The notes beneath the pieces are model-generated. The model was not told the DNA's origin and did no database searches. It worked only from the letters and a program-made list of their open reading frames with translations. From positions 1-64,000 of the forward strand of contig NZ_JANINM010000040.1 of assembly GCF_024509055.1 (NCBI RefSeq): a DNA stretch of 64,000 nt, written 5' to 3'. Both the position numbers and the translations under genes were made by a program. Source of the stretch: Mesorhizobium sp. Lineage in GTDB: Bacteria; Pseudomonadota; Alphaproteobacteria; Rhizobiales; Rhizobiaceae. Of the stretch, positions 1 through 7,569 are shown piece after piece (position 1 is the first letter of the stretch; each line of letters opens with the position of its first letter).

Positions 1-425
1 GCGGCATCTACAGCCCGAGCCCGGGCGTGGTCTACCCGACGCTGACCTTCCTGGAAGAGGCCGGCTATGCCGTCTCGGCGAGCGAAGGCAACAAGAAGGT
101 TTTTTCCATTACCGAGGCGGGTCGTGATCATCTCGCCGACAACCGCGAGATGATCGACAACGTGCTAGACCATCTCGAGCGTTTCGGCCGCAAGATGGCC
201 AAGGCGCGCGACTGGTTCGGCTGGAACGACGAAGGCGATGACCGGCGCGAGGGCCGTGGTGGTCGTGGCAGCCGTTCGGAAGCGCGCGACGAATTTCGCG
301 CCATCCGCCACCGTCTGCGTGCCGCGCTCGGCGACATCGTCGACGCGCCGGCCGAAAAACAGGCCGAGGCCATCAGCATCCTGGAAAATGCCGCCGAAGC
401 GCTCGAGGCGCTATCGCGCCGCTGA
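1..425 (+). CDS. PadR family transcriptional regulator, C-terminal part (cut by left edge)
   Basis: The reading frame is open from base 3 with no start, so the N-terminus lies outside the window; 140 residues are visible. The first visible residues (GIYSPSPGVVYPTLTFLEEAGY) match the recognition-helix and wing region of PadR winged-helix repressors, whose hallmark is SPG-x-x-YP-x-L-x-x-LEE. A charged stretch rich in Arg, Gly and Glu (about residues 74-90) and a helical C-terminus follow, as in PadR proteins with a dimerisation tail. PadR proteins repress stress or efflux genes in response to small molecules; the target is not visible here. Family call is firm, role unknown. Confidence 0.85.
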   Translation, partial: GIYSPSPGVVYPTLTFLEEAGYAVSASEGNKKVFSITEAGRDHLADNREMIDNVLDHLERFGRKMAKARDWFGWNDEGDDRREGRGGRGSRSEARDEFRAIRHRLRAALGDIVDAPAEKQAEAISILENAAEALEALSRR

Positions 426-451
426 GGCCGACGGTTTCATCTCGCAAGAAA

Positions 452-478
452 AGCCCGGATCATCCGGGCTTCTCTTTT
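452..478. terminator. Bidirectional intrinsic terminator
   Basis: A 9-bp perfect inverted repeat (AGCCCGGAT / ATCCGGGCT, 452-470) is followed by a T-rich run on the plus strand and preceded by an A-rich run. It sits between the convergent padR-like gene and the YiaA/B gene and can serve both. Confidence 0.75.
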
Positions 479-497
479 GGCCGCCGATCGGCAGCGA

Positions 498-758
498 TCA
501 CTCCTTGCCGACATATTCGCTGATCAGCTTGTCGTTGCGTGCCTTTTCGATCTTGGAGGTCATCTCGGCAGAGAGCCGCTCGTCGGTCCGATACTTGACC
601 AGATTCACCAGGCTGCCGGTCAGCAACAGGACGCCCATGGCCCAGTAGCCCTTGGTCGAGAGGTCGACCGGCGCCAGCCACAGCGACAGCGCCAGCATGA
701 AATAGGCAGCGCCCACCGATACGGTGTTGAAGAGGATATAGGTCTGATTGCCGTTCAT
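498..758 (-). CDS. YiaA/YiaB two-helix inner membrane family protein
   Basis: Small protein of 86 residues with two hydrophobic helices (about residues 10-29 and 37-55) and a charged cytoplasmic tail. The arrangement, with a short polar hinge (APVDLSTKGYW) between the helices, matches the YiaA/B two-helix family of inner membrane proteins, whose function is unknown. It lies downstream of pspA on the same strand with a 50-bp gap, so it could be co-transcribed with that envelope-stress gene; this link is an inference from position only. Confidence 0.75.
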   Translation of the reverse strand: MNGNQTYILFNTVSVGAAYFMLALSLWLAPVDLSTKGYWAMGVLLLTGSLVNLVKYRTDERLSAEMTSKIEKARNDKLISEYVGKE

Positions 759-807
759 CGTATTGCTTCCTTGAATTGATCTGATGCTGTTTCGACGGAT
801 TTGAATT

Positions 808-1485
808 TCAGTTCAGTGACTTGAGGCGTTCGAGCACGTCCTTGGCGCGGACCTTGGTGGCCGGCCCGTGCCCGGCTTCGGCCAGGCGGTCGCGGATCGC
901 TTCGTGGCGGAGCTCGCCGTCGATCTCGTCGAGGATGCCCGCCTCCTCGAACGGATCGCTGCTTTCCTTGATGCGGGCGAGCAACTCTTCCGCTTCATTG
1001 ATGCTTGCGGTGCGGCCGATCGAGCGGTTGAGGCGCGACTGGGCCTTGCGCTCGGCGTCGATCGCGCGGGCCGAGATCATGCCCTGGTTGAGATCGACGA
1101 TGCGGCGATGCGCCTGCTCGACGGAAAGGCGCATCCGCAATGTCTTCTCGCCCAGGCTTTTCACGGTGGCGCGGCGGACCTCGCGTTCATTCTCCAGCTC
1201 GGCAATGGCCGAGGCGCCGCCTTCGGCCAGGGCCTCGTTATTGGCAGAAAGCGCGCTGAGGGTGCGCGTCTCCAGATCGGCGATGCGGCGGCCGAGCTGG
1301 TCGAGGCCGGACTGCTCGGCACGTTGACGCACGATGAGCGCGGCAAGCGTCTGCTTGGCGGCGGCGAGGCCCGTTTCGGCGTCGCGGATACGCTGGGCCA
1401 GCAGGTCGATGGCAAAACGATCCTTCAGATTGTCCTCGGCGCGAGCGCTTGCGCCGTCCAGCAATGTCTTGATCAGGTTAAGCAT
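808..1485 (-). CDS. pspA: PspA/IM30 family protein
   Basis: Protein of 225 residues, almost entirely helical and heptad-like, opening MLNLIKTLLDGASARAEDNL as PspA/IM30 proteins do with their N-terminal amphipathic helix. The family are ESCRT-III-like membrane-binding proteins that protect a damaged inner membrane. The frame is open further upstream, but the start at 1485 is chosen because an AGGGAGAAG ribosome site lies just before it and because homologues begin here. The gene is divergent from a TetR gene, and three identical-type palindromes lie in the shared promoter region, suggesting direct control by that regulator rather than by a PspF/sigma-54 system. Confidence 0.85.
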   Translation of the reverse strand: MLNLIKTLLDGASARAEDNLKDRFAIDLLAQRIRDAETGLAAAKQTLAALIVRQRAEQSGLDQLGRRIADLETRTLSALSANNEALAEGGASAIAELENEREVRRATVKSLGEKTLRMRLSVEQAHRRIVDLNQGMISARAIDAERKAQSRLNRSIGRTASINEAEELLARIKESSDPFEEAGILDEIDGELRHEAIRDRLAEAGHGPATKVRAKDVLERLKSLN

Positions 1486-1503
1486 GGTCTTCTCCCTGTT
1501 CTT

Positions 1504-1574
1504 GTGAACGTTGTTCACGAAGCCAACATAGCAGGAAATGAACATTGTTCAAGAACTATTTTGAACGCTGTTCA
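1504..1574. promoter_or_regulatory. Three TGAAC-N3-GTTCA palindromes (probable TetR operators)
   Basis: Three copies of the palindrome TGAAC-N3-GTTCA occur at 1505-1517 (GTGAACGTTGTTCAC if extended to 1504-1518), 1539-1551 and 1562-1574, with centres 34 and 23 bp apart. They fill the space between pspA (minus) and the TetR gene (plus). Palindromes of this size are typical TetR-family binding sites. Confidence 0.7.
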
Positions 1575-1660
1575 CGAGGCGTCGGACATGGTAAACGCTG
1601 CAGGAAGGAACGGTCCGGAAGGGGTATTGCCAGCTTTCGGGCGCGAGGTCAGGAAACGGA

Positions 1661-2302
1661 ATGGCGCTGAACAAGGAAGAGATGAGCGAGAAGGTGCTCG
1701 CCATCGCCGAGACGCTGCTCAACGAGGGCGGCATGGACAATTTGAAGGCCCGCACCATCGCCGAGCAGGCGGGCATCTCGGTCGGTTCGATCTACAACCT
1801 CTTTGCGGATCTCGACGAGGTGCACCGCGCCGTCAACATGCGGTTGCTCGATCGGCTCGGCGCGGCGGGCATCAACGCCATGGCCGAACTCGAGAGGCAA
1901 GGCGTCACGGATGTCAGGCATCGCATCCTGGCGATGGCCGCCGCCTATGTGCGGTTCGTCGAAGCGCACCCCGGCAGCTGGCCGGCGGTGCTTGCCTTCA
2001 ACCGTCGTCGCGCCGCGCGGCCGGGGCCAGACGCCTATGACGCACGGCTCGACGAGCTCTTCGATATCGTCGCCGGCGTGCTCAAGGCAGGCGACTTCGA
2101 CCTTGACGACAATCGCCGTGCGCTGGCGGCGCGGACCTTGTGGTCAAGCGTGCACGGCATCGTGACCAGCGGCTACGTGGCGAAGTCGGACAGCCGCCAG
2201 GCAGAAGAGATCTGGCATCAGGTAGAGCTTCTCGTCGGCGTTTTCGTCAGGGGGCTGGAACGCGGCGGCGCATTCGCGCATGCTAAGACAAAGCCAGTAT
2301 GA
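1661..2302 (+). CDS. TetR/AcrR family transcriptional regulator
   Basis: Protein of 213 residues. The N-terminus has the TetR helix-turn-helix (ARTIAEQAGISVGSIYNLFADLDEVH, about residues 29-54, with the G-x-x-Y-x-x-F signature) and the rest is a helical ligand/dimerisation domain (about 70-205). It is divergent from pspA, and three TGAAC-N3-GTTCA palindromes lie in the intergenic space, so autoregulation together with control of pspA is likely. The effector is unknown. Confidence 0.85.
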   Translation: MALNKEEMSEKVLAIAETLLNEGGMDNLKARTIAEQAGISVGSIYNLFADLDEVHRAVNMRLLDRLGAAGINAMAELERQGVTDVRHRILAMAAAYVRFVEAHPGSWPAVLAFNRRRAARPGPDAYDARLDELFDIVAGVLKAGDFDLDDNRRALAARTLWSSVHGIVTSGYVAKSDSRQAEEIWHQVELLVGVFVRGLERGGAFAHAKTKPV

Positions 2303-2356
2303 ACAAGGCGATGCCGTGATTCTTCCGGGGTTCGCTAGGGAGTGGAGTTTCGAGCT

Positions 2357-2656
2357 ATGTCTTTTTTGAAGCGTCTTTTCGGCGGCGGTGGCGGTGGCGG
2401 CGAGGCAACGGAACCCGGAACCGCGAAGCCGGCAAAGCAGGTCGAGCACAAGGGGTTCCTGATCAGTGCCACGCCCTACAAGGCGGAAGGCCAATATCAG
2501 ACCTGCGGCGTTGTCTCGAAGGAAGTGGATGGTGTGATGAAGGAGCACCGCTTCATCCGCGCCGACCGTTTCGCAGGTTTGGACGATGCCGTCGACATCT
2601 CGATAAAGAAGGGCATCCAACTGGTCGACGAGCAGGGCGAGAAGATGTTCGGCTGA
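2357..2656 (+). CDS. HlyU family protein
   Basis: Small protein of 99 residues: a short N-terminal helix (MSFLKRLFGG), a Gly-rich linker, then a domain with YKAEGQYQTCGVV, KEHRFIRADRF and VDEQGEKMF, which matches the HlyU family (small proteins first described as haemolysin activators in Vibrio; the rhizobial members are uncharacterised). The start at 2357 is preferred over an in-frame GTG 15 bases upstream because the latter would add a non-conserved pentapeptide. A strong terminator follows the gene. Confidence 0.8.
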   Translation: MSFLKRLFGGGGGGGEATEPGTAKPAKQVEHKGFLISATPYKAEGQYQTCGVVSKEVDGVMKEHRFIRADRFAGLDDAVDISIKKGIQLVDEQGEKMFG

Positions 2657-2689
2657 CGCCGGTCGCCTCGGTCTGTTCTGGAATCGAAA

Positions 2690-2720
2690 AGGCAGGCGCC
2701 GGGTGGCGCCTGCCTTTTTT
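2690..2720 (+). terminator. Intrinsic terminator after the HlyU-family gene
   Basis: Perfect 11-bp stem (AGGCAGGCGCC / GGCGCCTGCCT) with a GGGT loop followed by T5. It lies between the convergent HlyU-family gene and azoR. Confidence 0.85.
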
Positions 2721-2731
2721 CGTCGGGTAGG

Positions 2732-3370
2732 TTATGCCGCAGCCTTTTCCGCATTGGCGGCCGCAGCGGCGATCGCGTCGACCTTGGCGGTGGCCTTGGC
2801 GAGAGCGGCTGTAACAGCATCAGCGCCCATGCCGACGCCTTCCACGCGGATGACTTCGACGTCGGTCATACCGAGGAAGCCGAGCACGCTGCGCAGATAA
2901 GGAATGGCATGGTCCATCTGCACGGCCGCGCCTTCCGAATAGATGCCGCCGGAAGCGAGCACAATGTAGACCTTCTTGCCGGCAACGAGGCCCTTCGGGC
3001 CGTTCGAGCCATAGGCAAAGGTCTTGCCCGACCGGGCGACATGGTCGACCCACGACTTCAAGGTCGAGGAGATGTTGAAGTTGATGAAGCCGGTCGCCAG
3101 GATCACGGTGTCGGCCGCGAAAAGCTCGTCCAATACGACGTCGGAAACGCCGACAACCTCAGCCTGGCGCGGCGTGCGGGCCTCAGCCGGCGTGTAGATG
3201 CCGGTCGCGTAGTCGGGATCGATATGCGGCAGCGGGTTGGCGACGAGGTCGCGCACGACAAGCGTGTTCGACGGATCGGCGGCGACGAGCTTCTCGGCGA
3301 GATCAGTGGCGACGTGGGTCGAGTGCGAAGCAGCGCCGCGCGGGCTGGATGTAACAAGCAGAATAGACAT
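2732..3370 (-). CDS. azoR: FMN-dependent NADH-azoreductase
   Basis: Protein of 212 residues with a flavodoxin-like fold: N-terminal phosphate-binding loop SSPRGAASHS (residues 8-17) for FMN, the NFNISSTLKSWVDH motif typical of AzoR, and AGKKVYIVLASGG for the next beta strand. AzoR enzymes are cytosolic dimers that reduce azo dyes and quinones with NADH and help against thiol or quinone stress. The frame extends upstream, but the start at 3370 fits the family and follows a GGGGACACC ribosome site. It is divergent from a LysR gene, a common arrangement for quinone-responsive azoR control. Confidence 0.88.
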   Translation of the reverse strand: MSILLVTSSPRGAASHSTHVATDLAEKLVAADPSNTLVVRDLVANPLPHIDPDYATGIYTPAEARTPRQAEVVGVSDVVLDELFAADTVILATGFINFNISSTLKSWVDHVARSGKTFAYGSNGPKGLVAGKKVYIVLASGGIYSEGAAVQMDHAIPYLRSVLGFLGMTDVEVIRVEGVGMGADAVTAALAKATAKVDAIAAAAANAEKAAA

Positions 3371-3418
3371 GACGGTGTCCCCTTGGGGTTGGATTGAACT
3401 TTCCCCGCCAATATGGGA

Positions 3419-3448
3419 TTGCCGCTCTATCAGGAGAACTGGTATAAT
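3419..3448 (+). promoter_or_regulatory. Sigma-70-type promoter of the LysR gene
   Basis: A perfect TATAAT (3443-3448) lies 18 bp after TTGCCG (3419-3424), 34 bp upstream of the LysR start codon. Confidence 0.5.
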
Positions 3449-3487
3449 TTGCATGGTATCCATCAACAATATGGATTGATCATGCAA
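3449..3487. promoter_or_regulatory. Nested inverted repeats between azoR and lysR
   Basis: An outer repeat TTGCATG (3449-3455) / CATGCAA (3481-3487) encloses an inner repeat ATCCAT (3458-3463) / ATGGAT (3471-3476). The outer right arm covers the LysR start codon. The arrangement directly after the TATAAT box fits an autoregulatory LysR site. Confidence 0.5.
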
Positions 3488-4444
3488 CCGAACCCGACAC
3501 TCGACCAATTGCAGATCCTGGTTGCGGTGGCCGATACCGGCAGTTTCTCGGCCGCCGGCCGCAAGCTTAACCGCGCGCAGTCGGTGGTCAGTTACGGCAT
3601 CGCCAATCTGGAGGCGCAGCTCGGTCTCAAGCTGTTCGAGCGCGAGGGGGTACGCGAGCCGCAGCTGACAGATATCGGCAAGGCGATGTTGGAGGACGCG
3701 CGGCGCATGATCGGGGTCCTGCAGCGCATCCGCTCACGCGCCGACGGCTACCATCAGGGACTGGAAGCCGAAGTCAACTTGGCCGTCGACGTGTCGCTGC
3801 CGTCGCCAGTGCTCGTGCGGGTGCTGAAAGCTTTCGAGGCGCAATTTCCAACGGTGATGCTGCGGCTGCATGCCGGCACGCTCGGACTCATCCCGGATCT
3901 GGTCCTCAGCGGGCAGTCCGATCTCGGTATCGGTGGGCTGCTGGGCGAGGTCATCGACGTGCATCTGGTCGCCGTCGGCTTCATGTCGATGGTGCCGGCC
4001 GCCGCGCCCAGCCACCCGCTGGCGCAACTGCCGAAGCCAGTGGCGCTGGAGGACGTGCGCGAATACACCCAGCTCGTCGTTACCGATCAGTCCGAACGGA
4101 CCAAGGGCCGCGACTACGGCGTCTTTGCCTACCGAACCTGGCGGCTGACGGATATGCGCACCAAGCACACGCTCATGCGCGCGGGATTGGGTTGGGGCGG
4201 GTTGCCGCGTTGGTTGATCGCCGATGACCTTGCGAGCGGTCGCCTGGTGGAACTCGACCTCGAGCCTTACAGGGAAACGAACGCGCCGCTGTTTGCCATG
4301 CACCGCAATGATCGCAGTCCGAAACCGGTCGCCGCCTGGCTCATCGATCAGTTCAAACGGGAGCTCGGCTGTTTCAACGAGTTCGAGCCGGAACCGGCGA
4401 CTACAGCGCCGGGTATCCCGATAGACGTCCAGCCGACGCCGTAG
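3482..4444 (+). CDS. LysR family transcriptional regulator (azoR-divergent)
   Basis: Protein of 320 residues. Residues 1-60 form the LysR winged helix (LDQLQILVAVADTGSFSAAGRKLNRAQSVVSYGIANLE), followed by a linker helix and an effector-binding domain (about 90-295). The start at 3482 gives the normal N-terminus ending just before the helix-turn-helix; an upstream extension would be non-conserved. It is divergent from azoR, and nested inverted repeats overlap its start. A Pro-rich tail of about 20 residues is unusual but harmless. The inducer is unknown. Confidence 0.88.
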   Translation: MQPNPTLDQLQILVAVADTGSFSAAGRKLNRAQSVVSYGIANLEAQLGLKLFEREGVREPQLTDIGKAMLEDARRMIGVLQRIRSRADGYHQGLEAEVNLAVDVSLPSPVLVRVLKAFEAQFPTVMLRLHAGTLGLIPDLVLSGQSDLGIGGLLGEVIDVHLVAVGFMSMVPAAAPSHPLAQLPKPVALEDVREYTQLVVTDQSERTKGRDYGVFAYRTWRLTDMRTKHTLMRAGLGWGGLPRWLIADDLASGRLVELDLEPYRETNAPLFAMHRNDRSPKPVAAWLIDQFKRELGCFNEFEPEPATTAPGIPIDVQPTP

Positions 4445-4489
4445 TCGTCACTTGCGGATGGTCCTTCCCTGAACCTCTGGTCGGGATCA

Positions 4490-5086
4490 TCAGCGACGAG
4501 AAGCCAGCCCGTCAATCAGCGACATGAGCACGGCGCGGTAGTCCTCGACCGAGCCTCCCGCCTCGACCGCAAGGGCCGTCCGGTCGAAGGCGGCGGCGAG
4601 CAGCGCGGTCAGCGCTTCGAGCGGCAGTTTCACCATGGATCCGGCCCGCATCGCCGCGACAAGACCCTCGCGCAGCGAACGGTTGCCGTTCCGGTTGTCG
4701 ATCCCGTCCATCGCGGCGCGGCTGAGGACCGCGGGGCCATCGAGCAGCAAAAGCCGCGTGCGGCCAGGCGCCCGCATGGCCGCGAGATAGGCGTCCGAAC
4801 CGGCGATGAGCGCGTCGCGGGCCGAGAGCGTCGACGGCGAAGCGTGCTCGATCTCGGCCGCGACCGCCGCCGCCTCCTGTTCTACGACGGCGGCGAACAG
4901 CGCCTGCTTGTCGGCAAAATGGTGGTAGAGCGCGCCGCGCGTCACGCCAGCCTCGGCGACGATCTCCGGCGTGCCGGTCTCGCCATAGGATTTTTCCGTG
5001 AACAGCTTTCGCGCCGCCCGGATCAGATCGGCGCGCGTCGCCTCGGTGCGGTCGCGATTAGAACGGCGTCCAAAGTCCTGTTGCAT
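4490..5086 (-). CDS. TetR family transcriptional regulator
   Basis: Protein of 198 residues. The N-terminal helix-turn-helix (TPEIVAEAGVTRGALYHHFADKQALF, about residues 39-64) has the classic TetR G-A-L-Y-x-H-F motif; the rest is helical. The start at 5086 gives MQQDFGRRSN and leaves the operator palindrome overlapping the start region. It is divergent from a glyoxalase-like gene, and two palindromes of the same type lie between the genes, which implies repression of both promoters. The gene stops shortly after the convergent LysR gene. Confidence 0.85.
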   Translation of the reverse strand: MQQDFGRRSNRDRTEATRADLIRAARKLFTEKSYGETGTPEIVAEAGVTRGALYHHFADKQALFAAVVEQEAAAVAAEIEHASPSTLSARDALIAGSDAYLAAMRAPGRTRLLLLDGPAVLSRAAMDGIDNRNGNRSLREGLVAAMRAGSMVKLPLEALTALLAAAFDRTALAVEAGGSVEDYRAVLMSLIDGLASRR

Positions 5087-5130
5087 ACATGCAGCCTGTA
5101 TGTTAATTGCATTTGCATACAGACTGTATG
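5087..5130. promoter_or_regulatory. Two ATACAG-N-CTGTAT palindromes (probable TetR operators)
   Basis: Site 1 is ACATGCAGCCTGTATGT (5087-5103, 7 of 8 arm positions paired) and site 2 is CATACAGACTGTATG (5116-5130, perfect). Their centres are 28 bp apart, between the divergent TetR and VOC genes. Site 1 abuts the TetR start codon. Confidence 0.7.
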
Positions 5131-5152
5131 TTGAATGAGTGGAGAAAGAAAG

Positions 5153-5581
5153 ATGAAGACCACGAGCTACTATCCGGTGCTGATGACGGGCGATGTCGCT
5201 GGCACGGTGGCCTTTTACATCGAGCACTTCCGCTTCGAGCCGCTGTTCGAAAGCGACTGGTACGTGCATCTGCGCTCCAGCGAGGACAAGCGCGTCAACC
5301 TCGGTATCGTCCAGGGCGATCACGAGACGATCCCCGAGGAGGGGCGGGGACGCGCGTCGGGCCTGCTGATCAATTTCGAAGTCCGCGATCCGGACGCGGT
5401 CTACGAGCGCATCGTCGATGCCGGCCTTCCGATCCTGCGCACGTTGCGCGACGAGCCGTTCGGCCAGCGCCACTTCATCACGCGCGACCCGAACGGCGTG
5501 CTGATCGACGTCATCAAGCCGATCCCGCCCAGCGACGAGTTCATGGCGCAATATGCCGAGGGCGCTGCAGAGCGGGTCTAG
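5153..5581 (+). CDS. VOC family (glyoxalase/bleomycin-resistance-like) protein
   Basis: Protein of 142 residues with the paired beta-alpha-beta-beta-beta units of the vicinal oxygen chelate fold: an N-terminal [20 protein letters not shown] segment and a C-terminal [16 protein letters not shown] segment, in which the last strand carries the usual metal/substrate position. Members range from glyoxalase I to antibiotic-binding proteins, so the substrate is open. The start at 5153 is preferred over an ATG at 5135 because GGAGAAAG lies 5 bases upstream of it. Its TAG stop overlaps the stop codon of the convergent protease gene by two bases. Confidence 0.8.
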   Translation: MKTTSYYPVLMTGDVAGTVAFYIEHFRFEPLFESDWYVHLRSSEDKRVNLGIVQGDHETIPEEGRGRASGLLINFEVRDPDAVYERIVDAGLPILRTLRDEPFGQRHFITRDPNGVLIDVIKPIPPSDEFMAQYAEGAAERV

Positions 5582-6525
5582 CTAGCCCGTGCCACCGGCG
5601 TCACTGCCACGTGGCTGACGCCGGTGCGGCGCACGACCGTGCACAGCGTCTCACGGCCAATGCGTTCGGCATCGAGCATGCGCACAAGGTCATCGACGCC
5701 GGTGATGGGACGGCCATCGATGGCCGCGATGATGTCGCCTTCCTTCAGCCCGGCTTTCGCCGCCGGGCTGTCCTTCTCGACGCTGCGCAGCCGCACCGCC
5801 GTGTCTGTGGTGACCTGCGAGAGCAGGGCCGCGCGGCGCGGCAGGTTGGTGGTGTCAGCTGAGACGCCGATGAAGGCGCGGCGCACGCGGCCGAAGCGGA
5901 TGATCTCGGAAATGACGAAATTGGCGGTGTTGGAGGCGACCGCGAAGGCGATGCCTTGCGCGCCGTGGATCATGGCGGTGTTGACGCCGATCACCTCGCC
6001 CGCGGACGACACCAGCGGACCGCCGGAATTGCCGGGATTGAGCGCGGCATCCGTCTGGATGACGTCGTCGATCAAGCGCCCGGTCGAGGCGCGCATCGAG
6101 CGGCCGAGCGCGGAAACCACGCCGGCGGTAACCGTCCATTCGAAGCCGAGCGGATTGCCGATCGCAATCGCGATCTGGCCCCGCCTCAGGCGCTTGGAAT
6201 CGCCGAGCGGCGCCACATCGGCAAAGCTGCCGTCGGCGCGCACCAGTGCTATGTCGGTGTCGGGATCGCGGCCAAGCACATGTCCCTCGCGCGTCGCGCC
6301 GTCCGGCATGGTGACGCGCACGGCGCGCGCGTCGCCGACGACGTGGAAGTTGGTGACCACCAGCCCGTCCTGCGCGATGACGAAGCCCGAGCCATGCCCG
6401 CCGGCGCCAACCCGCTCGATGCGGCACACGGCAGGTCCGATGCGGTCGACGGCGTCGGCCACGGTCATCGAATATGAATCGAGCAGGGTGTCGTCGGATT
6501 GGAGTTTCTCGGCGGCAAAAGCCAT
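5578..6525 (-). CDS. HtrA/DegP-like S1C serine protease with PDZ domain
   Basis: Protein of 315 residues. A trypsin-like domain (about 25-215) has an intact catalytic triad: His61 in TNFHVV, Asp91 in DPDTDIAL and Ser167 in NPGNSGGPL. One PDZ domain follows (about 225-310, [13 protein letters not shown]). No signal peptide is visible, so a cytoplasmic location is possible, unlike DegP. The start at 6525 follows a GGAG site; the frame extends only six codons further. It is divergent from a paralogue that has lost the triad, sharing a 167-bp promoter region. HtrA proteins degrade misfolded proteins. Confidence 0.88.
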   Translation of the reverse strand: MAFAAEKLQSDDTLLDSYSMTVADAVDRIGPAVCRIERVGAGGHGSGFVIAQDGLVVTNFHVVGDARAVRVTMPDGATREGHVLGRDPDTDIALVRADGSFADVAPLGDSKRLRRGQIAIAIGNPLGFEWTVTAGVVSALGRSMRASTGRLIDDVIQTDAALNPGNSGGPLVSSAGEVIGVNTAMIHGAQGIAFAVASNTANFVISEIIRFGRVRRAFIGVSADTTNLPRRAALLSQVTTDTAVRLRSVEKDSPAAKAGLKEGDIIAAIDGRPITGVDDLVRMLDAERIGRETLCTVVRRTGVSHVAVTPVARAS

Positions 6526-6692
6526 GGGTGGGCTCCGTGTCATTCGGCAAAGCGATGACTATATGTGCGAAGCGACCGTGCCTGCCGCGACCTGACCACT
6601 TGGCCAGTTCTCTGGCCGACTAGCCGTCAGGCGAGTACCGGCAGGCTTCGTGTCGAGCGATATCTGGGGCACCGAACCCAGGAGATATTGTT

Positions 6693-7568
6693 ATGAGCGA
6701 GTTCAACCTCAGTGCATTTTCCGATGCCATCGCCGATGTCGCTGCCGGCGCCGCTGCGGCGCTGGCAAGCTTCGTCACCCATCATCACCGCACCGCCAGC
6801 GCCTTCCACTGGCGCGACGGCTATTTCGTCACCGCCGAGGAAGCGGTCGAGGCGGGCGAGGAGATCGAGCTGACGCTGGCTTCCGGCGAAACCGTCAAGG
6901 CGGAGCTTATCGGCCGCGATCCTTCGACCGGCGTTGCATTGCTGAAGCCGGCTTCGACGGCGGCAAGCTTGCCGCACCTGGCGCAGGCCGGCGCCGTGCG
7001 CCCCGGCAATCTGGCGGTCGCCGCCGGCAGCAGCGACGGGGCAGCGCTTGCCGTGCTCGGCACGGTCGGCGAGGTCGGGCCGGCCTGGCGCTCGATGCGC
7101 GGAGGCACGATCGACCGGCGCATCAATCTCGCCATCAACACCGGCGGCCGTTTCGAGGGCGGACCGGTGCTCGACGCCAAGGGCGGCCTGATCGGCATGC
7201 TTCTGTTCGGGCCGCGCCGGCGGGTGCTGGTCATGCCTTACGAGACGATCGAGCGGGCAGTGGCGACCTTGCGCGAGAAGGGCCACGTCGCCCGCGGCTA
7301 TCTGGGCGCCGGGCTGCACCCGATCCGCAATGGGGACAGCCGCGGCGCCATGGTGATGAGCCTCGACGACAGCGGGCCGGCCAAGGCCGCAGGCCTGCAT
7401 GTCGGCGACATCATCGTCGCCTGGAACGGCGAAGCGGTGCAGGGACCACGCGAACTGATCCGCAAGCTAGGTCCGGATAGTGCGGGCGTCATCGTGACGC
7501 TCGGCGTGCTCAGCGGCGGCGCGCAGCGCGACGTTGCGATCACCATCGGCGAGAAGCCGTTGAGCTGA
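6693..7568 (+). CDS. Catalytically dead HtrA-like protein with PDZ domain (pseudoprotease)
   Basis: Protein of 291 residues that follows the same trypsin-like plus PDZ layout as the divergent neighbour (PDZ about 205-285, GLHVGDIIVAWNG). All three catalytic positions are replaced when the two proteins are laid side by side: the His motif TNFHVV reads TAEEAV (Glu50), the Asp motif DTDIAL reads STGVAL (Gly80), and GNSGGP reads RFEGGP (Glu155). It cannot be a serine protease by the known mechanism and may act as a sensor, chaperone or regulatory partner of the active protease. The downstream LuxR-type gene starts one base after its stop codon. Confidence 0.82.
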   Translation: MSEFNLSAFSDAIADVAAGAAAALASFVTHHHRTASAFHWRDGYFVTAEEAVEAGEEIELTLASGETVKAELIGRDPSTGVALLKPASTAASLPHLAQAGAVRPGNLAVAAGSSDGAALAVLGTVGEVGPAWRSMRGGTIDRRINLAINTGGRFEGGPVLDAKGGLIGMLLFGPRRRVLVMPYETIERAVATLREKGHVARGYLGAGLHPIRNGDSRGAMVMSLDDSGPAKAAGLHVGDIIVAWNGEAVQGPRELIRKLGPDSAGVIVTLGVLSGGAQRDVAITIGEKPLS

Positions 7569-7569
7569 G

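Noticed and set aside
868-2040. 390-codon plus-strand frame antisense to pspA and overlapping the TetR gene
   Set aside because: It crosses the operator region and two well-supported genes; a shadow frame.
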